DNA of 64,000 nucleotides from Pictodentalium vernedei (lineage: Eukaryota; Mollusca; Scaphopoda; Dentaliida; Dentaliidae): assembly GCA_031216915.1 (NCBI GenBank), contig CM062296.1, forward strand, positions 59,146,584 to 59,210,583, written 5' to 3'. The first letter of the stretch is position 1; every line of letters starts with the position of its first letter. The notes beneath the pieces are model-generated. The model saw only the letters and a list, made by a program, of their open reading frames with translations. It ran no database searches and was not told the DNA's origin. The position numbers and the translations under genes are program-made. Below are positions 21,701 through 32,830 of the stretch, piece after piece.

Positions 21701-22199
21701 TTCTCGCGTGTAGTAAATGCAACATGTCTTCAAGCTGGTCGAGATTTGTTTCTTTTCTTATTATTTATTATCGTTCTCATATCGTCTAACTTGTAGTCTA
21801 AATATTCCTACACATCGTCTTCCGGTGGTCCCTGCCTCTGGCTCATGTGACGGCCAGAATTAGGGGGTCCTATTAACAAAAACTCCCATTCAAATTTTAT
21901 TTCCTTAACAATTCTGGACTCGGAAACATAGCCCGTGGCCCTCCACTGGAATGAGCATGTTGAGCCCGCGCCGGTGGGGGATCATGAGCTGTGTATTTTG
22001 AAACAGAAGATAAACAATGTTGAGTGGTTTCAAGACGCCTTTTGTGCAACTGTCGTACTCTATCCGTGTTGGGTAAGGGGTTAATCTGAAGTACGGGGCG
22101 GGGCCCCCCGGACGACGATGTGTGAGCTCGACTACTGACACTTGTGTAATTTATACAAATACTGTTTCAACTAGAGAAATAAAGCCACTCACACCTGCT
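21701..22199. other. Non-coding, partly retrotransposon D 5' remains
   Basis: Just upstream of the D RT frame there may be degraded linker sequence. The end of a TTAA-type MITE-like motif (gttgggtaaggggttaa) occurs at about 22066-22083 without a clear partner. No gene seen. Confidence 0.35.
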
Positions 22200-22227
22200 A
22201 TTGACATTGGTAACTATTTGTAATCTT

Positions 22228-22336
22228 GTTTTGGGTGGAAACGGCCTTGTATAAGCTTATAGCTTCCTGCCGAATTCACATCAATGTATGTAACAATTTC
22301 TATTTTATATTCTTGAAATAAATATTGTTTAAACAA
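22228..22336 (+). repeat. SINE-like repeat, copy d
   Basis: Core ggaaacggccttgtataagc ttatagcttcctgccgaattc then a tail gaaataaatattgtttaaac at about 22316-22335. Plus orientation. Confidence 0.6.
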
Positions 22337-22509
22337 AATATTGATTACTTGCCCACGATTAGCCATTGTGCAGAAGTGTGTGACCTTAAACACCAGTAAA
22401 TGCAGTACCCTCCTTGACAAATATTGATCTGTATTTGGAATTTGTGACTAATAAGAGCCATAGTGGGGTAATTTACAGTCCGATGATGTATACACATGGA
22501 ATTCTGAAT

Positions 22510-22755
22510 TTTTACCCTACATAAAACGAAAATATTGCATCCGCCTGCGTAATATGCAAATTCAGAGATTGAAAAAAATAATTTTCCAACAAATTTGAGC
22601 AAAAACATATCAAGTGACACCTCATTGTATCGAGGTAGTCGAGATCGTTCCAATGAGGGGTCAATATGATATGGTTTTGTTGAAAATAAAAAAAAATAAC
22701 AAAATGATATTTAAATTAATAAATTTTGATACGATTGCGTTGGGTAAAGGGTTAA
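22510..22755. mobile_element. Palindromic TTAA MITE, copy 1
   Basis: The right end is gttgggtaaagggttaa; the left end is decayed (tttttaccctac). The centre is an imperfect palindrome around gttccaatgaggggtcaat. Same family as 33247-33482, 47119-47362, 58041-58283 and 59531-59771. Confidence 0.6.
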
Positions 22756-22857
22756 CAAATTCAAGAGTTAAAAGAAAATACTAAATATTTCACCTAAACC
22801 ATTTTATGTGACTCCTCATTCTATCATAAGAGAACTTGATAGCACGTGATCTGGGTA

Positions 22858-23171
22858 CAGTTAAAACTAGAAGTCCTGTCACGTACTGTGCGCTTATTTA
22901 GACTTAATTGCGCGTAGGAATTGCGCGCAATTGCCATATCGAATGGCATCCAAACCACGGCAGGTTCTCCTGGTTACTCATATCAAACACAGGCAATGTT
23001 TCTGAGAATGAACCTCCGAGTTACCCGGAGGTCCATTGGCTGAAATATTGCTTTTGCACAGGCCAAATGTATAGAATTTGGTAGCCTTACTATGGTCATA
23101 ACGCGTGGATTAACGCGCAGATCGACGTGCTATCTGTGCGCATTTCATGACAAGACTTCTAGTTTTAACTG
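22858..23171 (+). mobile_element. TA-flanked MITE family A, intact copy 2
   Basis: 314 bases between TA dinucleotides (22856-22857, 23172-23173), ends CAGTTAAAACTAGAAGTCCT and its inverse. The centre has ccggaggtccattggctgaa paired with its upstream inverse. No coding capacity. Serves as a reference for the family. Confidence 0.9.
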
Positions 23172-23173
23172 TA

Positions 23174-24302
23174 GATGTGAAAAACCGGTATTTTAAAATT
23201 TGACCACAGGGAGAGGGTGGGAAGGGGTGATGGAATTTCCCATCAATTGGACGTTTTGAAATCGTAGTGCGAATTTTGCCCATTTGATGGGGGCGATTGG
23301 GAATATACAGGTGGACCCACCATCCCCCCCGCTACCCCACACTTCATAGGCGGCATGCATAAAATGGACAAAAACAATATTTCATAAACTTGATAGCAAG
23401 TTTGTTGAAGTGGGGGCGGACTGTTGTTTCCTCTGAGTTCGTCGCTGTTTTTTATGGCTTAAATAGAAAATGGGTACAAAATGTGTCAGTAATGGACACA
23501 AAGAAAAGCTTTTGCTTACAATGTCCAACACATAAGAATGAGAGAACACGATACAATAACAAAGTGGGGTTGAAGACACGTGATTAGTGGGTGATATAAT
23601 GATGAAAGATAAATTGTTATACTTGGTACACAAGAGAGAGTCAGGATGCCGCTCAGAGAAACTGTGATGGAGGAGGGACGGGATATTTTCAAAGCAATTC
23701 CTTTCTGTTTGTTGGGAGGAGAGAATGGTGGCGGAGGAACGGCACCTCGGAGCCCTGAGGTAATCCGTGTTTCCTCACTGTAAATATGCGGTAAATCAGC
23801 GGTTGGTCAATGAATTATTATTCACGGTACGAGGCTTTGGTTAACCGAGTGGCAAGTGGCATTTCTTGTAGCCGCGACAAATCAGCGGCCGGACAAATTG
23901 TTGTTACGAATGAATAAAATGGTGATTTTAGAAAATGGTCTCTTTAACTGTCAAGTCAGTTTTCAATATTCTGTATTGATCGTCCAGTTGGTAGCTGAAG
24001 CGGAAGAAGCGTCTGACCAAAAGGAACAAGAAAGCTGAGGTAACTGATGTGACAGTAATTGTCCGATGATTTGGACATGTATTCAGGGGATACCAGATTA
24101 TATTTACGATATCAAATAATAATTATTACACGATATATCAGGGTATGTTCCATACGAAAACACTCGTGCTCGACAGCGTGTTATTTAATGGAACTTACGA
24201 ATAAGATACCCGAGTCTGATCCCTGAATTATATCGTCGTGAAAATCGATTTTCGATACAATTATCACCCTTGAAATTATTAGATGCGCAAGCCAGGCCCA
24301 TT
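23174..24302. other. Non-coding; imperfect inverted repeat near 24.1 kb
   Basis: No gene. Around 24084-24235 there is an imperfect palindrome (attcaggg...ccctgaat), likely MITE remains. The block ccgcgacaaatcagcggcc at about 23872-23890 recurs at 63551-63569, so part of this stretch is a dispersed repeat. Confidence 0.4.
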
Positions 24303-25075
24303 TGGTTTAAACATATTTTATTCTTTAAAAATGTCATATGTAACAAAATGTTTACAAAAAGTAAAGAAGTAGGATGAGATTATTATAATCCCTGATGGGT
24401 ACGGGTGTGGGATGGGAAAATCTCACCCTCGGGACAAGATATTTGATCCAGATACGAGGCTTGAGGGCTGCCGAGTGTCTGGACCAAATATCTTGTCCCG
24501 AGAGTGAGATTATCCCATCCCACACCTGTACCCATCAGGGATTATTTTTCTCTCCCCACCATATAGCGGTTACGTTAGCAGAGGTAATCGGCGGTTACGA
24601 GCTGATATGATCAACTCATTTGGTATTCGTTGTTTTGAAAAACTAATGACACCATCGGAAAGAGCATGCAAAAGTTATGTATATACCAAAGGTATATACC
24701 ACGAAATCAGTTGGGAATGGTGGCATCTTGGGGTCTAAAGAGTTTTAGAGCATCAAACTTTGATCACACGGCATTCTGATGACGTCAATATGAATTAGTT
24801 GGTAGCAAAAAACTGATACGATACGCATAACGTCATAATAACGTTATAAATGTATAACGTCACGTGGGTGGGGTGGGATACATCTGTCTCTCCCTGCTAT
24901 CTCACCCTGGACAGACGTATGTTACACGTGCAGTGGTGGGGGGGGGGGGGGGGGGGAAGAGAAATCTTATATAGTATTTGTTCAACAATGTAGAGTAACA
25001 GAATAATAGAGGGATTTGACAAAAAGCTGAAAGCTTATGTGCGTCATCTCCCTGGCCCATTTAAGAAGCATTTAA
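24303..25075 (-). repeat. SINE-like repeat, copy e, split by a hairpin insertion
   Basis: The inverted tail (ggtttaaacatattttattc) is at 24303-24322 and the core (gggatttgacaaaaagctga, agcttatgtgcgtcatctcc) at about 25013-25055. In other copies these lie about 130-150 bases apart, so an insertion of roughly 0.6 kb between about 24385 and 24965 is inferred. Confidence 0.5.
24385..24545. repeat. Large hairpin (about 65-base arms)
   Basis: The left arm starts atccctgatgggtacgggtg and is matched by the inverse ending at cacctgtacccatcagggat. The loop is about 30 bases. Probably the end or core of a foldback element extending to about 24965, where a G-run (24938-24957) lies. Confidence 0.75.
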
Positions 25076-25107
25076 TTTCTGAGAAAATACCTATGGTATA
25101 AGTAAAA

Positions 25108-25212
25108 TATAGAGCCAAGTTTCCTTGTTACTTTTAGTTAACGAAAACAACAGACAGCTTTAGGGCTGTCTGTTGTTTGCGTTTATTAAAAGTTACAAAA
25201 GGAAACTTGACT
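25108..25212. repeat. Hairpin with aagtttccttgttactttta arms
   Basis: The left arm aagtttccttgttactttta and following bases pair with taaaagttacaaaaggaaac at the right; inner arms acaacagacagc and gctgtctgttgt pair too. Foldback remnant at the 5' edge of retrotransposon E. Confidence 0.7.
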
Positions 25213-25215
25213 TTT

Positions 25216-27550
25216 TGTAGGTAGCTAATTAGAAGGAACTACTTCGCAATAAACTGGAACCTCTACCGCGACATGATCGATGTCAAACTCCCCGACAGCT
25301 CCCCATCAATCGCCATTGAGCTCGAAGCCCAATGCGAGGGCATAGAAAAAATCATCAACTGAACCCTAAATGAAATATCCCCAATATAAGAAGTGCGCCC
25401 GTGGAGAAGAACCACCTCGTGTGAAACACTTTCATTAATCAAAACCAAACGAAAAGCCCTTCGCGCTCTTAAATTAGAAAAATGACGCCCTCAAAAAAGC
25501 TGACCTCAAAAAACATACAAACTTCTTCATGGCGAGGTTAAGAAAGCCCTCCAAACTGAAAAACAAGCTAACTGGGAAAAAGCAACAGCCATCCTAGACG
25601 AGGTCAGGGAAGCCAAAAAATTCTGGAACTCTTTCCAAACCCTCACAGGTGAAGAAACCGAAGCAATAAAGCAGCAGCCAAACCCCTTAAAAAGGAAGAT
25701 GGCTCCTTCGCGCGTACCGACAAAGACAAAGCCGAAACCTCCTCCAAACTCCTCAGAAAAACTGATCGCCCATATCAAGGCCCCGACAATGATGACGTCA
25801 TCATAAACGCGATTGACGATTTCATCAACGAACACCCAGATATCTACCGTCACCCTAACTTTAACACCGATCCAGAAGTAGGAGACGACGATGACCTCGT
25901 CATTCCCATCACTAATGGAGAAATCATAAATATCATAAAAAAGTGCAAAAACTCTTCGTCGCCCGGCGAGGATGAAGTTAGCTACAAAATTCTGAAACAA
26001 AACCCAAACTCCCCAATTGACAAACTCAACAACCTATTCAACGCATGCCTCACCAACGGCTACTTTCCAAAATGTCGGAAAACAGCCATTGGGGTCATGA
26101 TACCCAAACCAGTCAATAGCCTCTCCAATCCGGCCAGCTACTGCCCAATTCGTCTCCTTAGTTGCATGCATTGGGAAGATATTCGAAAGGATCCTCACCA
26201 ATCGATTGAGGGGGCACCTAGAAGAAATCGACTTTTTCAATAAATGGCAAAGAGCTTATAGGAACCGTAAAGAAGGCATTGAGCATGTCTGCCGCCTTGT
26301 CGAACAAATGAAAACGACGATCAACAACCAGCAAATAGACGCGGCAGTCGTATTAGACGCAGAAAAGGCGTTCGATTCCGTTCGGCACAATGGTATTCTC
26401 CTAAAAGTATCACGAATGAATCTCCCCATGAAATTGCTTAGATTACTCTCCTACTTCCTTAACGACCGCGAAATAAAAATTCGAGTCAATAACGAAATGT
26501 CCGATACTGGCACCTTCGAGGCTAACCCCCCCCCCACCCCACCCCACCCCCAGGATCCGTCCTAAGCCCCCTCCTATATATCATCTACGTCAATGATCTC
26601 AAAATCACCGATAACCGCGTTCAAATCTCACAATTTGCGGACGATAAGGGCCTCTGGTACTCTAATAGCACCACGCATCTAGCTCAAAAACCACTGCAAC
26701 GTGCATGACCTGGAGCAATGGTGTGCAAAATGGAGAATCAAGCTGAACGCTAACAAAACCCAAAGAATCACGTTCACCCGTAAGAAAAACAATCGGGACT
26801 TTGACCTAAAACTACTGAACAAAGTCCTCCCTGAATGCACAGATGCGAAATTCCTTGGCATATCCATTGACGAAAACCTATCCCTCAACAAACACACCAA
26901 CGATATTGCGAGCAGAGCGACAAGACGTATTAACCTGCTAAAAAGCGACGAAGCACATCCTGGGAAGCCAACCAAACTATTCTACTTAAACAAAACAAAG
27001 CCTTCGTGCGTCCATTTCTCGAGTACGGGGCAATAATCCTAACCGACTGTAACTGATAACTGGTAGAGTGCTGGAAGCCCATATTTGGGCTTTATTCTGA
27101 AATGCAGGTGCTTCAGCTTAAAGGCTTCATTTTTGGAGGATGAGCTTCATAATACTTTTGAAGTTAAATAATTTTGTCTATTAGGATTTGCCTTGTTACA
27201 ATTCATGAGAGAGTGCCCATTGGCACTCTCTCATGAACTGAAACAAGGCAAAGACACATGAACAAATTTTGATGATCAACAATAATTCAGCATTCTACCA
27301 GTTAACCACACCAATATGAGGAAATTCCAAAAGGTTCAACGCCACGCGCTCAGGGTCGCTCTCCGTGCTTCCTGGGATACATCCATCAAAAATACTCCAC
27401 GACAGAGCCGACATTCCAACCATAAAAGATTGCCTCACCTTCCTAGCCACTAAAAATCGCGACCGGCTCGCCGACAGCCAACTAATATCCGAACTCCACG
27501 ACATTTGCGAGAGCCGACAAAAACCTAGAAGCGCCACAATTTAAATCTAA
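25216..27550 (+). pseudogene. Retrotransposon E, Jockey-like RT remains
   Basis: 5'-truncated non-LTR element whose base composition (GC-richer, A-rich codons) differs from the neighbours. Frames switch often but the order is clear: linker (NWEKATAILDEVREAKKFWN, about 25573), SSSPGEDEVSYKILKQ (about 25957), RT with FNACLTNGYFPKCRKT, then 26206-26565 with AVVLDAEKAFDSVRHNGILL, a C-run at 26527-26551 that breaks the GxPQGS region, QFADD at 26631-26645, then 26701-27036 (WCAKWRIKLNANKTQRITFT, AKFLGISID). A MITE at 27057-27304 interrupts the C-terminal part, which resumes as QKVQRHALRVALRASWDTSI. Many frameshifts; inactive. Confidence 0.82.
27057..27304. mobile_element. Small inverted-repeat element inside retrotransposon E
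   Basis: Ends TAACTGGTAGAGTGCTG and its inverse CAGCATTCTACCAGTTA. A perfect inner hairpin, gagagtgccaatgggcactctctc-like, lies at about 27207-27234. No target duplication could be fixed with certainty. The E protein similarity stops on one side and resumes on the other. Confidence 0.65.
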
Positions 27551-27589
27551 CCACCCTGTAAGTAGGAATCAAACCGCGGAGGTAAGGGC

Positions 27590-28665
27590 AGGAAATAACC
27601 CCCTCGGGTGTGGCATTTTGTGAAGGCCTGCTCCCCTCCCAATTCTGACAGCAACATACCTAACTAAGAGTACCTATAAGCTAAGGGAAGGTGATTAATC
27701 AGGCAGTGAAATCGGCTGTGCTGAGACCATTTACCAGAATCATCTATCTAGCTTGGAATCTTAGCAGAGGGACAAACGGGTAAGAAACACCCTCGGGTGT
27801 GGTATTTTGTGAAAGCCTGCTCTCTCCTCTCTCTGGACCCATCCAACCTAAAGTAACTCAAAATAACCAAAATTGCAAACTCAAATATGAATCTTAGCGG
27901 AGGAACAAACAGGAAAGAAACACCCTCGGGTGTGGTATTTTGTGAAAACCTGTTCTCCGATCTCTAAAACCGATCCCATCCAAAGTTACTCAAAATAACT
28001 AAAATGGCAAATTCAAATATGAATCTTAGCGGAGATACAAACTGGAAAGAAACAGCCTCGGGTGTTGTATTTTGTGAAAGCCCCCCCCCCCCCCCTCCCC
28101 TCTCTCTCTCTCTCTCTACACCGATATCATTCAAAGCGAATCAATCAACAAAAGCGGGAATCCAGCCTTCATGACCTCGTCTTTTGTCTTGGGAGCACGG
28201 CCCGTGACATCGCACTGGACGGAGTTCCAAGAGCTCGCCCCAGTGAGAGGCCAGGGTGTGTGCCTTCGAGACAGAGGCGATCAACATTTAAGCCATACAA
28301 AAATCCCACCTGTGAGCACCGTCTACTTCTCTTGTAAAAAGGGCAGGATGACTGCTCCCCGCAACAAAAAATCAGAGTCTAGGAAGGGAGGGGAGCTATA
28401 ATAACCTAACAACCTCTAATAAGCGAGAATCTTAGGGAAGGTGATTAAACAGGCAGTGAAATCGGCTATGCTGAGACCATTTACCAGAACGGGCTGTCTT
28501 CACCTATGTAGCTACCATAATAAACCTAACCAATAATAGGGGGTAACTAGGAACAGTGGAAGGTGAACAAAGGCAGTGAAATCGGCTCTGCTGGGACCAT
28601 TTACCAGAATGGGCTGTCTTCACCTGTCTGGGCATAATAACTAACCGCTCAGAAGCAAGAATTTA
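27590..28665 (+). repeat. Modular repeats in the 3' region of retrotransposon E
   Basis: Two repeat modules alternate. Module 1 (ccctcgggtgtggtattttg plus tgaaagcctgctctc) occurs at about 27600, 27790, 27923 and 28056. Module 2 (ggcagtgaaatcggctgtgc, then gaccatttaccagaa) occurs at about 27701, 28451 and 28573, twice followed by gggctgtcttcacct. They follow the end of the E frame and so appear to be its 3' UTR. A poly-C/CT run lies at 28081-28118. Confidence 0.7.
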
Positions 28666-29076
28666 GGTCCATAGGAAAATTAAGGGCTGCTTCCAGGAAT
28701 CGATTACCAACTATAATCTAACTATATATTTTTGCTAATTTTAAAAACTTACTAATTCTGCCTTTTCTCTTCTAGAAGCTACACACAGATGCTTTCTCTC
28801 TGATCTCCAGCTCCCCAATAACCGCTATGAAAAAACACTAACCGATATGGAATACAATAACCGCTATGGACTCTATGCATCCTTCGCTCCATCCCTAGAC
28901 GTAGTCATCCATCTCCTGTGAGGCGAGCGTTAGTCCTGCGTTCCTTTTTACCCCTTTTTGTAAGCGGGACTTTCTCGGGTGTGGTCCCCGAAAGGAGCCG
29001 TTATTGCTTTTCCACGATCCAACAAAACAGAATCCAATAAAACGAATCAACTACAGTAAGCATCGACCGCCTATCG
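28666..29076 (+). other. Probable distal 3' UTR of retrotransposon E
   Basis: Contains further ccgctatg repeats (28818-28873) and a last cgggtgtggtcc module (about 28978). The end is not clear; it abuts a truncated MITE at 29077. Confidence 0.4.
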
Positions 29077-29228
29077 TTACCTGGAGGTCCATTGGCTGAA
29101 ACACTGCCTGTGCACAGGCCATATGTTCAGAATATGATACCTTTAATTGGGCCATAACGCGCACATTAACGCGCATATCAACGTGCTATTTGTGCGCATT
29201 TCATGACAGGACTTCTAGTTTTAACTGT
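29077..29228 (+). mobile_element. TA-flanked MITE family A, right half only (copy 3)
   Basis: Starts inside the central hairpin (acctggaggtccattggctg) and ends cttctagttttaactg. The left half is missing. Confidence 0.8.
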
Positions 29229-29752
29229 GGATCCCCCAATAGGGCACGGTTACCTCATCTCCTACTACTTATTAGTTTGGAGAGTTTCCTTTGCCTACCG
29301 AAAGTCATTCTCTTTGTGATGGCAACAGCAAGCGGAATGGCTTCGTGTACGGGACTACCCGACTGTTACATGCTTTCATACAGCACCTAACACGAAAAAA
29401 CACATTGAAGGAAAGGGTGTTTCTGTATAAGGATAAATGTTGTGGCGTCGAAGGGTTTATTCTTCTTCTTTCTCAACTTGGCGGGTTTTAGGGAAAAAAA
29501 TGGCATTCGGACGCCGAACAGTTTTTTCCGACGGACTGAAAATATTTCTTATAGGCATGGACACGTGGGTGGGGGTGAACTGCCCAATGCCCTGCATCCT
29601 TACTGGCTTGGTGTCTGTAGCCAAGGTGGGTCTTGAGATAGGGGCGATTCATACTTCTGCTTCCAGCCCCAGAGAGAAATGAATGCCAGAGTGTGACCTT
29701 TATTTTATATAGTAACTACACAACTGTTGCACTAATGATCCTTATATTCCAT
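29229..29752. other. Non-coding, nothing recognised
   Basis: Several overlapping short frames exist but none has family features. Confidence 0.3.
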
Positions 29753-29960
29753 ATCGAAACCAGTGGCGGCGCTACGGGGGGGGGGGGGGTCATGGAGGGC
29801 ATTTGCCCCCCCCCCCCCCAACGAAGGCTTTGCCCCCCCCCCCCCCAGTTGCCCCCCCCCCCAACCATCTCGCATCATGCTAAGACTTGCCCCTCTTCAA
29901 GTTCATGGGGAGCCTGCTCCCAACTTGCCCCCCTGTGAAAGATTTTCTGGCGCCGCAACT

Positions 29961-29962
<2 letters not shown>

Positions 29963-30010
<48 letters not shown>
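29963..30010. repeat. (CT)n microsatellite
   Basis: Uninterrupted CT run inside the hAT-type MITE, directly after an internal copy of the MITE terminus. Confidence 0.9.
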
Positions 30011-30020
<10 letters not shown>

Positions 30021-30087
30021 GTCTCAAAAAATCCTGGATCCACCAGACGCGGATCCAGGATTTTTTGAAAGGAGGACCGCATTACAT

Positions 30088-30202
30088 TTAGTCGAAACTT
30101 GGACCCAAAGTCCGTAATATAATTTTTTGGTTTGGTACGTCCACAGGACGTACCAAACCAAAAAAGTATATTACGGACTTTGGGTCCAAGTTTCGACTAC
30201 CT
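30088..30202. repeat. Near-perfect hairpin with tagtcgaaacttggaccc arms
   Basis: The arms of about 53 bases run from tagtcgaaacttggacccaa at the left to its inverse at the right, meeting at ggtacgtcc/ggacgtacc. A second, shorter hairpin (aaatcctggatcc/ggatccaggattt) lies just upstream at 30026-30066. Confidence 0.8.
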
Positions 30203-30323
30203 CATAACAAAGTAATGATATGATCCTTTACGTATTTGCCCCCCTTCATGGGAGTCTGCCCCCCTAGTTGCCCCCCCCCCCCCCCCACAAAAAAAAATTT
30301 CTAGCGCCGCCACTGATCGAAAC

Positions 30324-30835
30324 CTTATCCAGTGGAGCACCTTTTTATCAGTGACTCTATTCTACTCGTCTGAGAACTTGATATTAATTGTGTGTAATCT
30401 TTAACAACCCGAACCACAGTGAGTCAGCTATGATGCTGATATCTTGTTTTGTGTTTGTATATATTTTTATGTTTAGATGTTTATTTATTTCTACAAAACA
30501 CTCTCTTATTTTTCTTACTCTCTATCTTCTGAAAAGGCATAATTGTCTCAACAAAACTACAAAACTACATGGGATATTAGCTGTGACATTTCCTGTTCCT
30601 GGTTCCTCGGTGCTATGTGTGCTTCTGTACTGTGTGGGACCCACTCGCTCTCAATATAAGTATAATATTTTATTTCTAAGGTTGTATAATGTGTAGTATA
30701 GATACTTACAGAATGCGTGTGGGTCTCTTCATCGTACGTGCAGACAGGAGTGTACACAGAAAAAACATGATGGACCTGCCCTGTATTGTTTAAGTAAATT
30801 TAATACTCAAGTATCAGCTCAAAGGATTTACCATT
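30324..30835 (+). other. Non-coding region upstream of retrotransposon B
   Basis: Probably includes the 5' UTR of B next to 30836. No gene recognised; a frame at 30388-30696 has no family features. Confidence 0.35.
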
Positions 30836-31557
30836 ATGTTTGCCCTGATGCATTCGTGTTATGGACCTATCAGCAGTAGATTGCCTACCTCACTGTTTTC
30901 AGGCGCTGTTCCCCGAAGCACTTCCGAAAAATTACCTAACGTTCGTCACCTAAAGCTAAAAAACTCGCTGTCAATTTTACGCATTGGCATAAACTTATTA
31001 CTCAACAGTGGAGTATGTGAGTGCTTGTCAATAGTATTGATTTTCCTCTTCAACTCATTTGTTTTTATGCTTCTATTTCTGGTCGGTGATATTGAACTAA
31101 ATCCTGGCCCCTCGATCGAAATAAGCCTGCATTCATCATGTCATAAATCCCGATCAACAGCTTTCAAAATTTGCCACAGGAACATACAAAGTCTAAAGCC
31201 TAAAATTGACATGCTACAATGTGAAATGCAGGGCAATGACATATGCGCATTCACTGAAACATGGTTAAAATCTTCTGATGAAAGTGCTGACGTTCAGCTC
31301 GGTAACTTTCAAGAAGTAATTAGAAAGGATCGTCCATATAGGGGAGGGGGTATTGCAATATATATCCTAAATGATATGCCATTTAAGCTGAGGCCTGATC
31401 TCGAAGTATGTCCACTTGAATGTATATGGATCGAAGTCATTACCACTGCCTCGTCATTTCTGCTTGATGTCTTCTATGGACCCCCTAATAGTGGCAACAA
31501 ATGTTGGGATATGATTCCCACATCTTTTGAGAGAGCAAAGGATTCGGGAATTGCTCG
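30836..31557 (+). pseudogene. Retrotransposon B, N-terminus with 2A motif and endonuclease, part 1
   Basis: CR1/Jockey-group non-LTR element with an apparently complete N-terminus. Residues about 62-83 are strongly hydrophobic and lead directly into GDIELNPGP at residues 84-92 (nt 31085-31111), the D-x-E-x-N-P-G-P motif of 2A ribosome-skipping peptides. Such motifs are established at the N-terminus of CR1-clade elements of several marine invertebrates, where the hydrophobic stretch can act as a signal sequence. The APE endonuclease follows: CHRNIQSLKPKIDML, FTETWLKS, RGGGIAIYI, LDVFYGPPNS. The frame is interrupted by a Tc1/mariner element after GIAR and resumes as TGDFND at 33768. Confidence 0.88.
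31085..31111 (+). other. 2A-like ribosome-skipping motif
   Basis: Encodes GDIELNPGP. The canonical 2A signature requires E, N, P, G and P as seen here; separation would occur between the last Gly and Pro. It would release the short hydrophobic leader from the endonuclease-RT protein. Confidence 0.85.
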
Positions 31558-31837
31558 TACAATATACTACTCAAAAGAACCAAATATTTGACACATCATT
31601 TTGAAATTTGCTTGTGGCATATTTCTGGTACTTTAGGTGGATATGATTGAGGAATATATTGAGATGGGCCACAGTGTTTACATTAGCTCTCTTGGCAGGC
31701 AGACTTTTTGTGATAGTCATGGAAAGCATGTACCCCTTGATTTTTATGATGTTTTCGTGTACAATCTACATGTACATGACATGTGTAGGGTATTCAATCT
31801 TTATTTCAACACAAACCCTTGCGATTTAATGAGTGAA

Positions 31838-32830
31838 TATGGCAAATGCAAATGTAAGACGACGTTTGTCTGAAGCAGAAATGTGGCGCGCTGTAGGGAT
31901 AGTGGAGCAAGGGGCTACCCATCGTCAGGTTGGTGAAGCCCTTGGTGCGCAAGATTTCAGCAGAATGGCACACCAGTAACATGGCATGATGGTGGCAGAG
32001 ACAGGGCAACATCTGCAGCTGAAGACCGGTTTTTGATCATGCAGGCCCGTAGGAACCACTTTGCCACAGCAGCCCAGCTTCGCAGTGACCTTCAGAATGC
32101 ATCCGGGGTAAATGTTGCGACGCAGACTATCCAGCCAAGGTTGCACGAAGGTGGTCTCCGATCGAGAAGACCATTTATTCGCATTCCGCTGTCCCAGGCA
32201 CGATATGGATGGGCCATGGTCCACGTTGGATAGACCAGAGAAGATTGGCGACCTGTCCTTTTTTACAGATGAGTCAGGGTACTGCCGAGACCACACAGAT
32301 AGGCGTCCTGGAGTATGGAGATGACCAGTAGACCGATTCCATGCAGCTAGCATTGCTGAGCATGACCGCTATGTTAGAGGGTCAATCGTGGTCTGGGCGG
32401 CATCAGCAGGGCTGGACGTACAGAGTCCTGTGTCCTTGAACGTGGTACATTGACTGCACAGTGGTATATTGATGAGATCCTGGATGTCTACGTCAGACAG
32501 GTGCTGTGGGTGATAGATTCATTCTAATGGACGATAATGCAATCCTCATGTTGCACATGTTGTCGGGGAGTACCGACAGAGAGAGGTGACTGAGCGTATA
32601 GACTGGCCAAAAAGATCCCCTGACCTCAATCCAATCGAACATGCCTGGAATGAGTTGCAGCTTGCAATTTCAGCCGGTCCAGTCCAGCCAAGAAGTGACC
32701 AGGTGCTTGGTGCCATACTGGCCTAAGAATAGAACAACATCCCACAGAGGACCACCAGGAGCTTGATTGGGAGCATGAGACGGCGTTGTCAGACTGTAAT
32801 TAACAGTAATGGGTCTCATACTCGATATTG
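31838..32830 (+). pseudogene. Tc1-type transposase, decayed
   Basis: Plus-strand DDE transposase remains in changing frames. It begins MANANVRRRLSEAEMWRAVG (helix-turn-helix start), then TDESGYCR (where DESRY with the second catalytic Asp is usual), and WPKRSPDLNPIEHAWNELQL with the DxNPIEH motif around the third catalytic residue, then MRRRCQTVINSNGSHTRY, the common C-terminus of this group. Multiple stops and frameshifts; no activity expected. Confidence 0.85.

Larger units (their letters stand above)
29761..30315. mobile_element. hAT-type MITE with 8-bp target duplication
   Basis: Ends CAGTGGCGGCGCTA and TAGCGCCGCCACTG; flanked by the direct duplication atcgaaac at 29753-29760 and 30316-30323. 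Eight-base duplications and CAGTG-type ends indicate hAT. The inside has long C-runs, a second right-end-like motif (ctggcgccgcaactg, ending 29961), a CT microsatellite (29963-30010) and two hairpins. This suggests a composite of one short MITE plus later expansion or insertion. Confidence 0.8.

Noticed and set aside
25527..26000. 157-codon minus-strand frame.
   Set aside because: Shadow of the retrotransposon E coding strand.
29693..30117. Proline-rich and Ser-Leu-rich frames at 29.7-30.1 kb.
   Set aside because: They read through C-runs and a CT microsatellite within a MITE.
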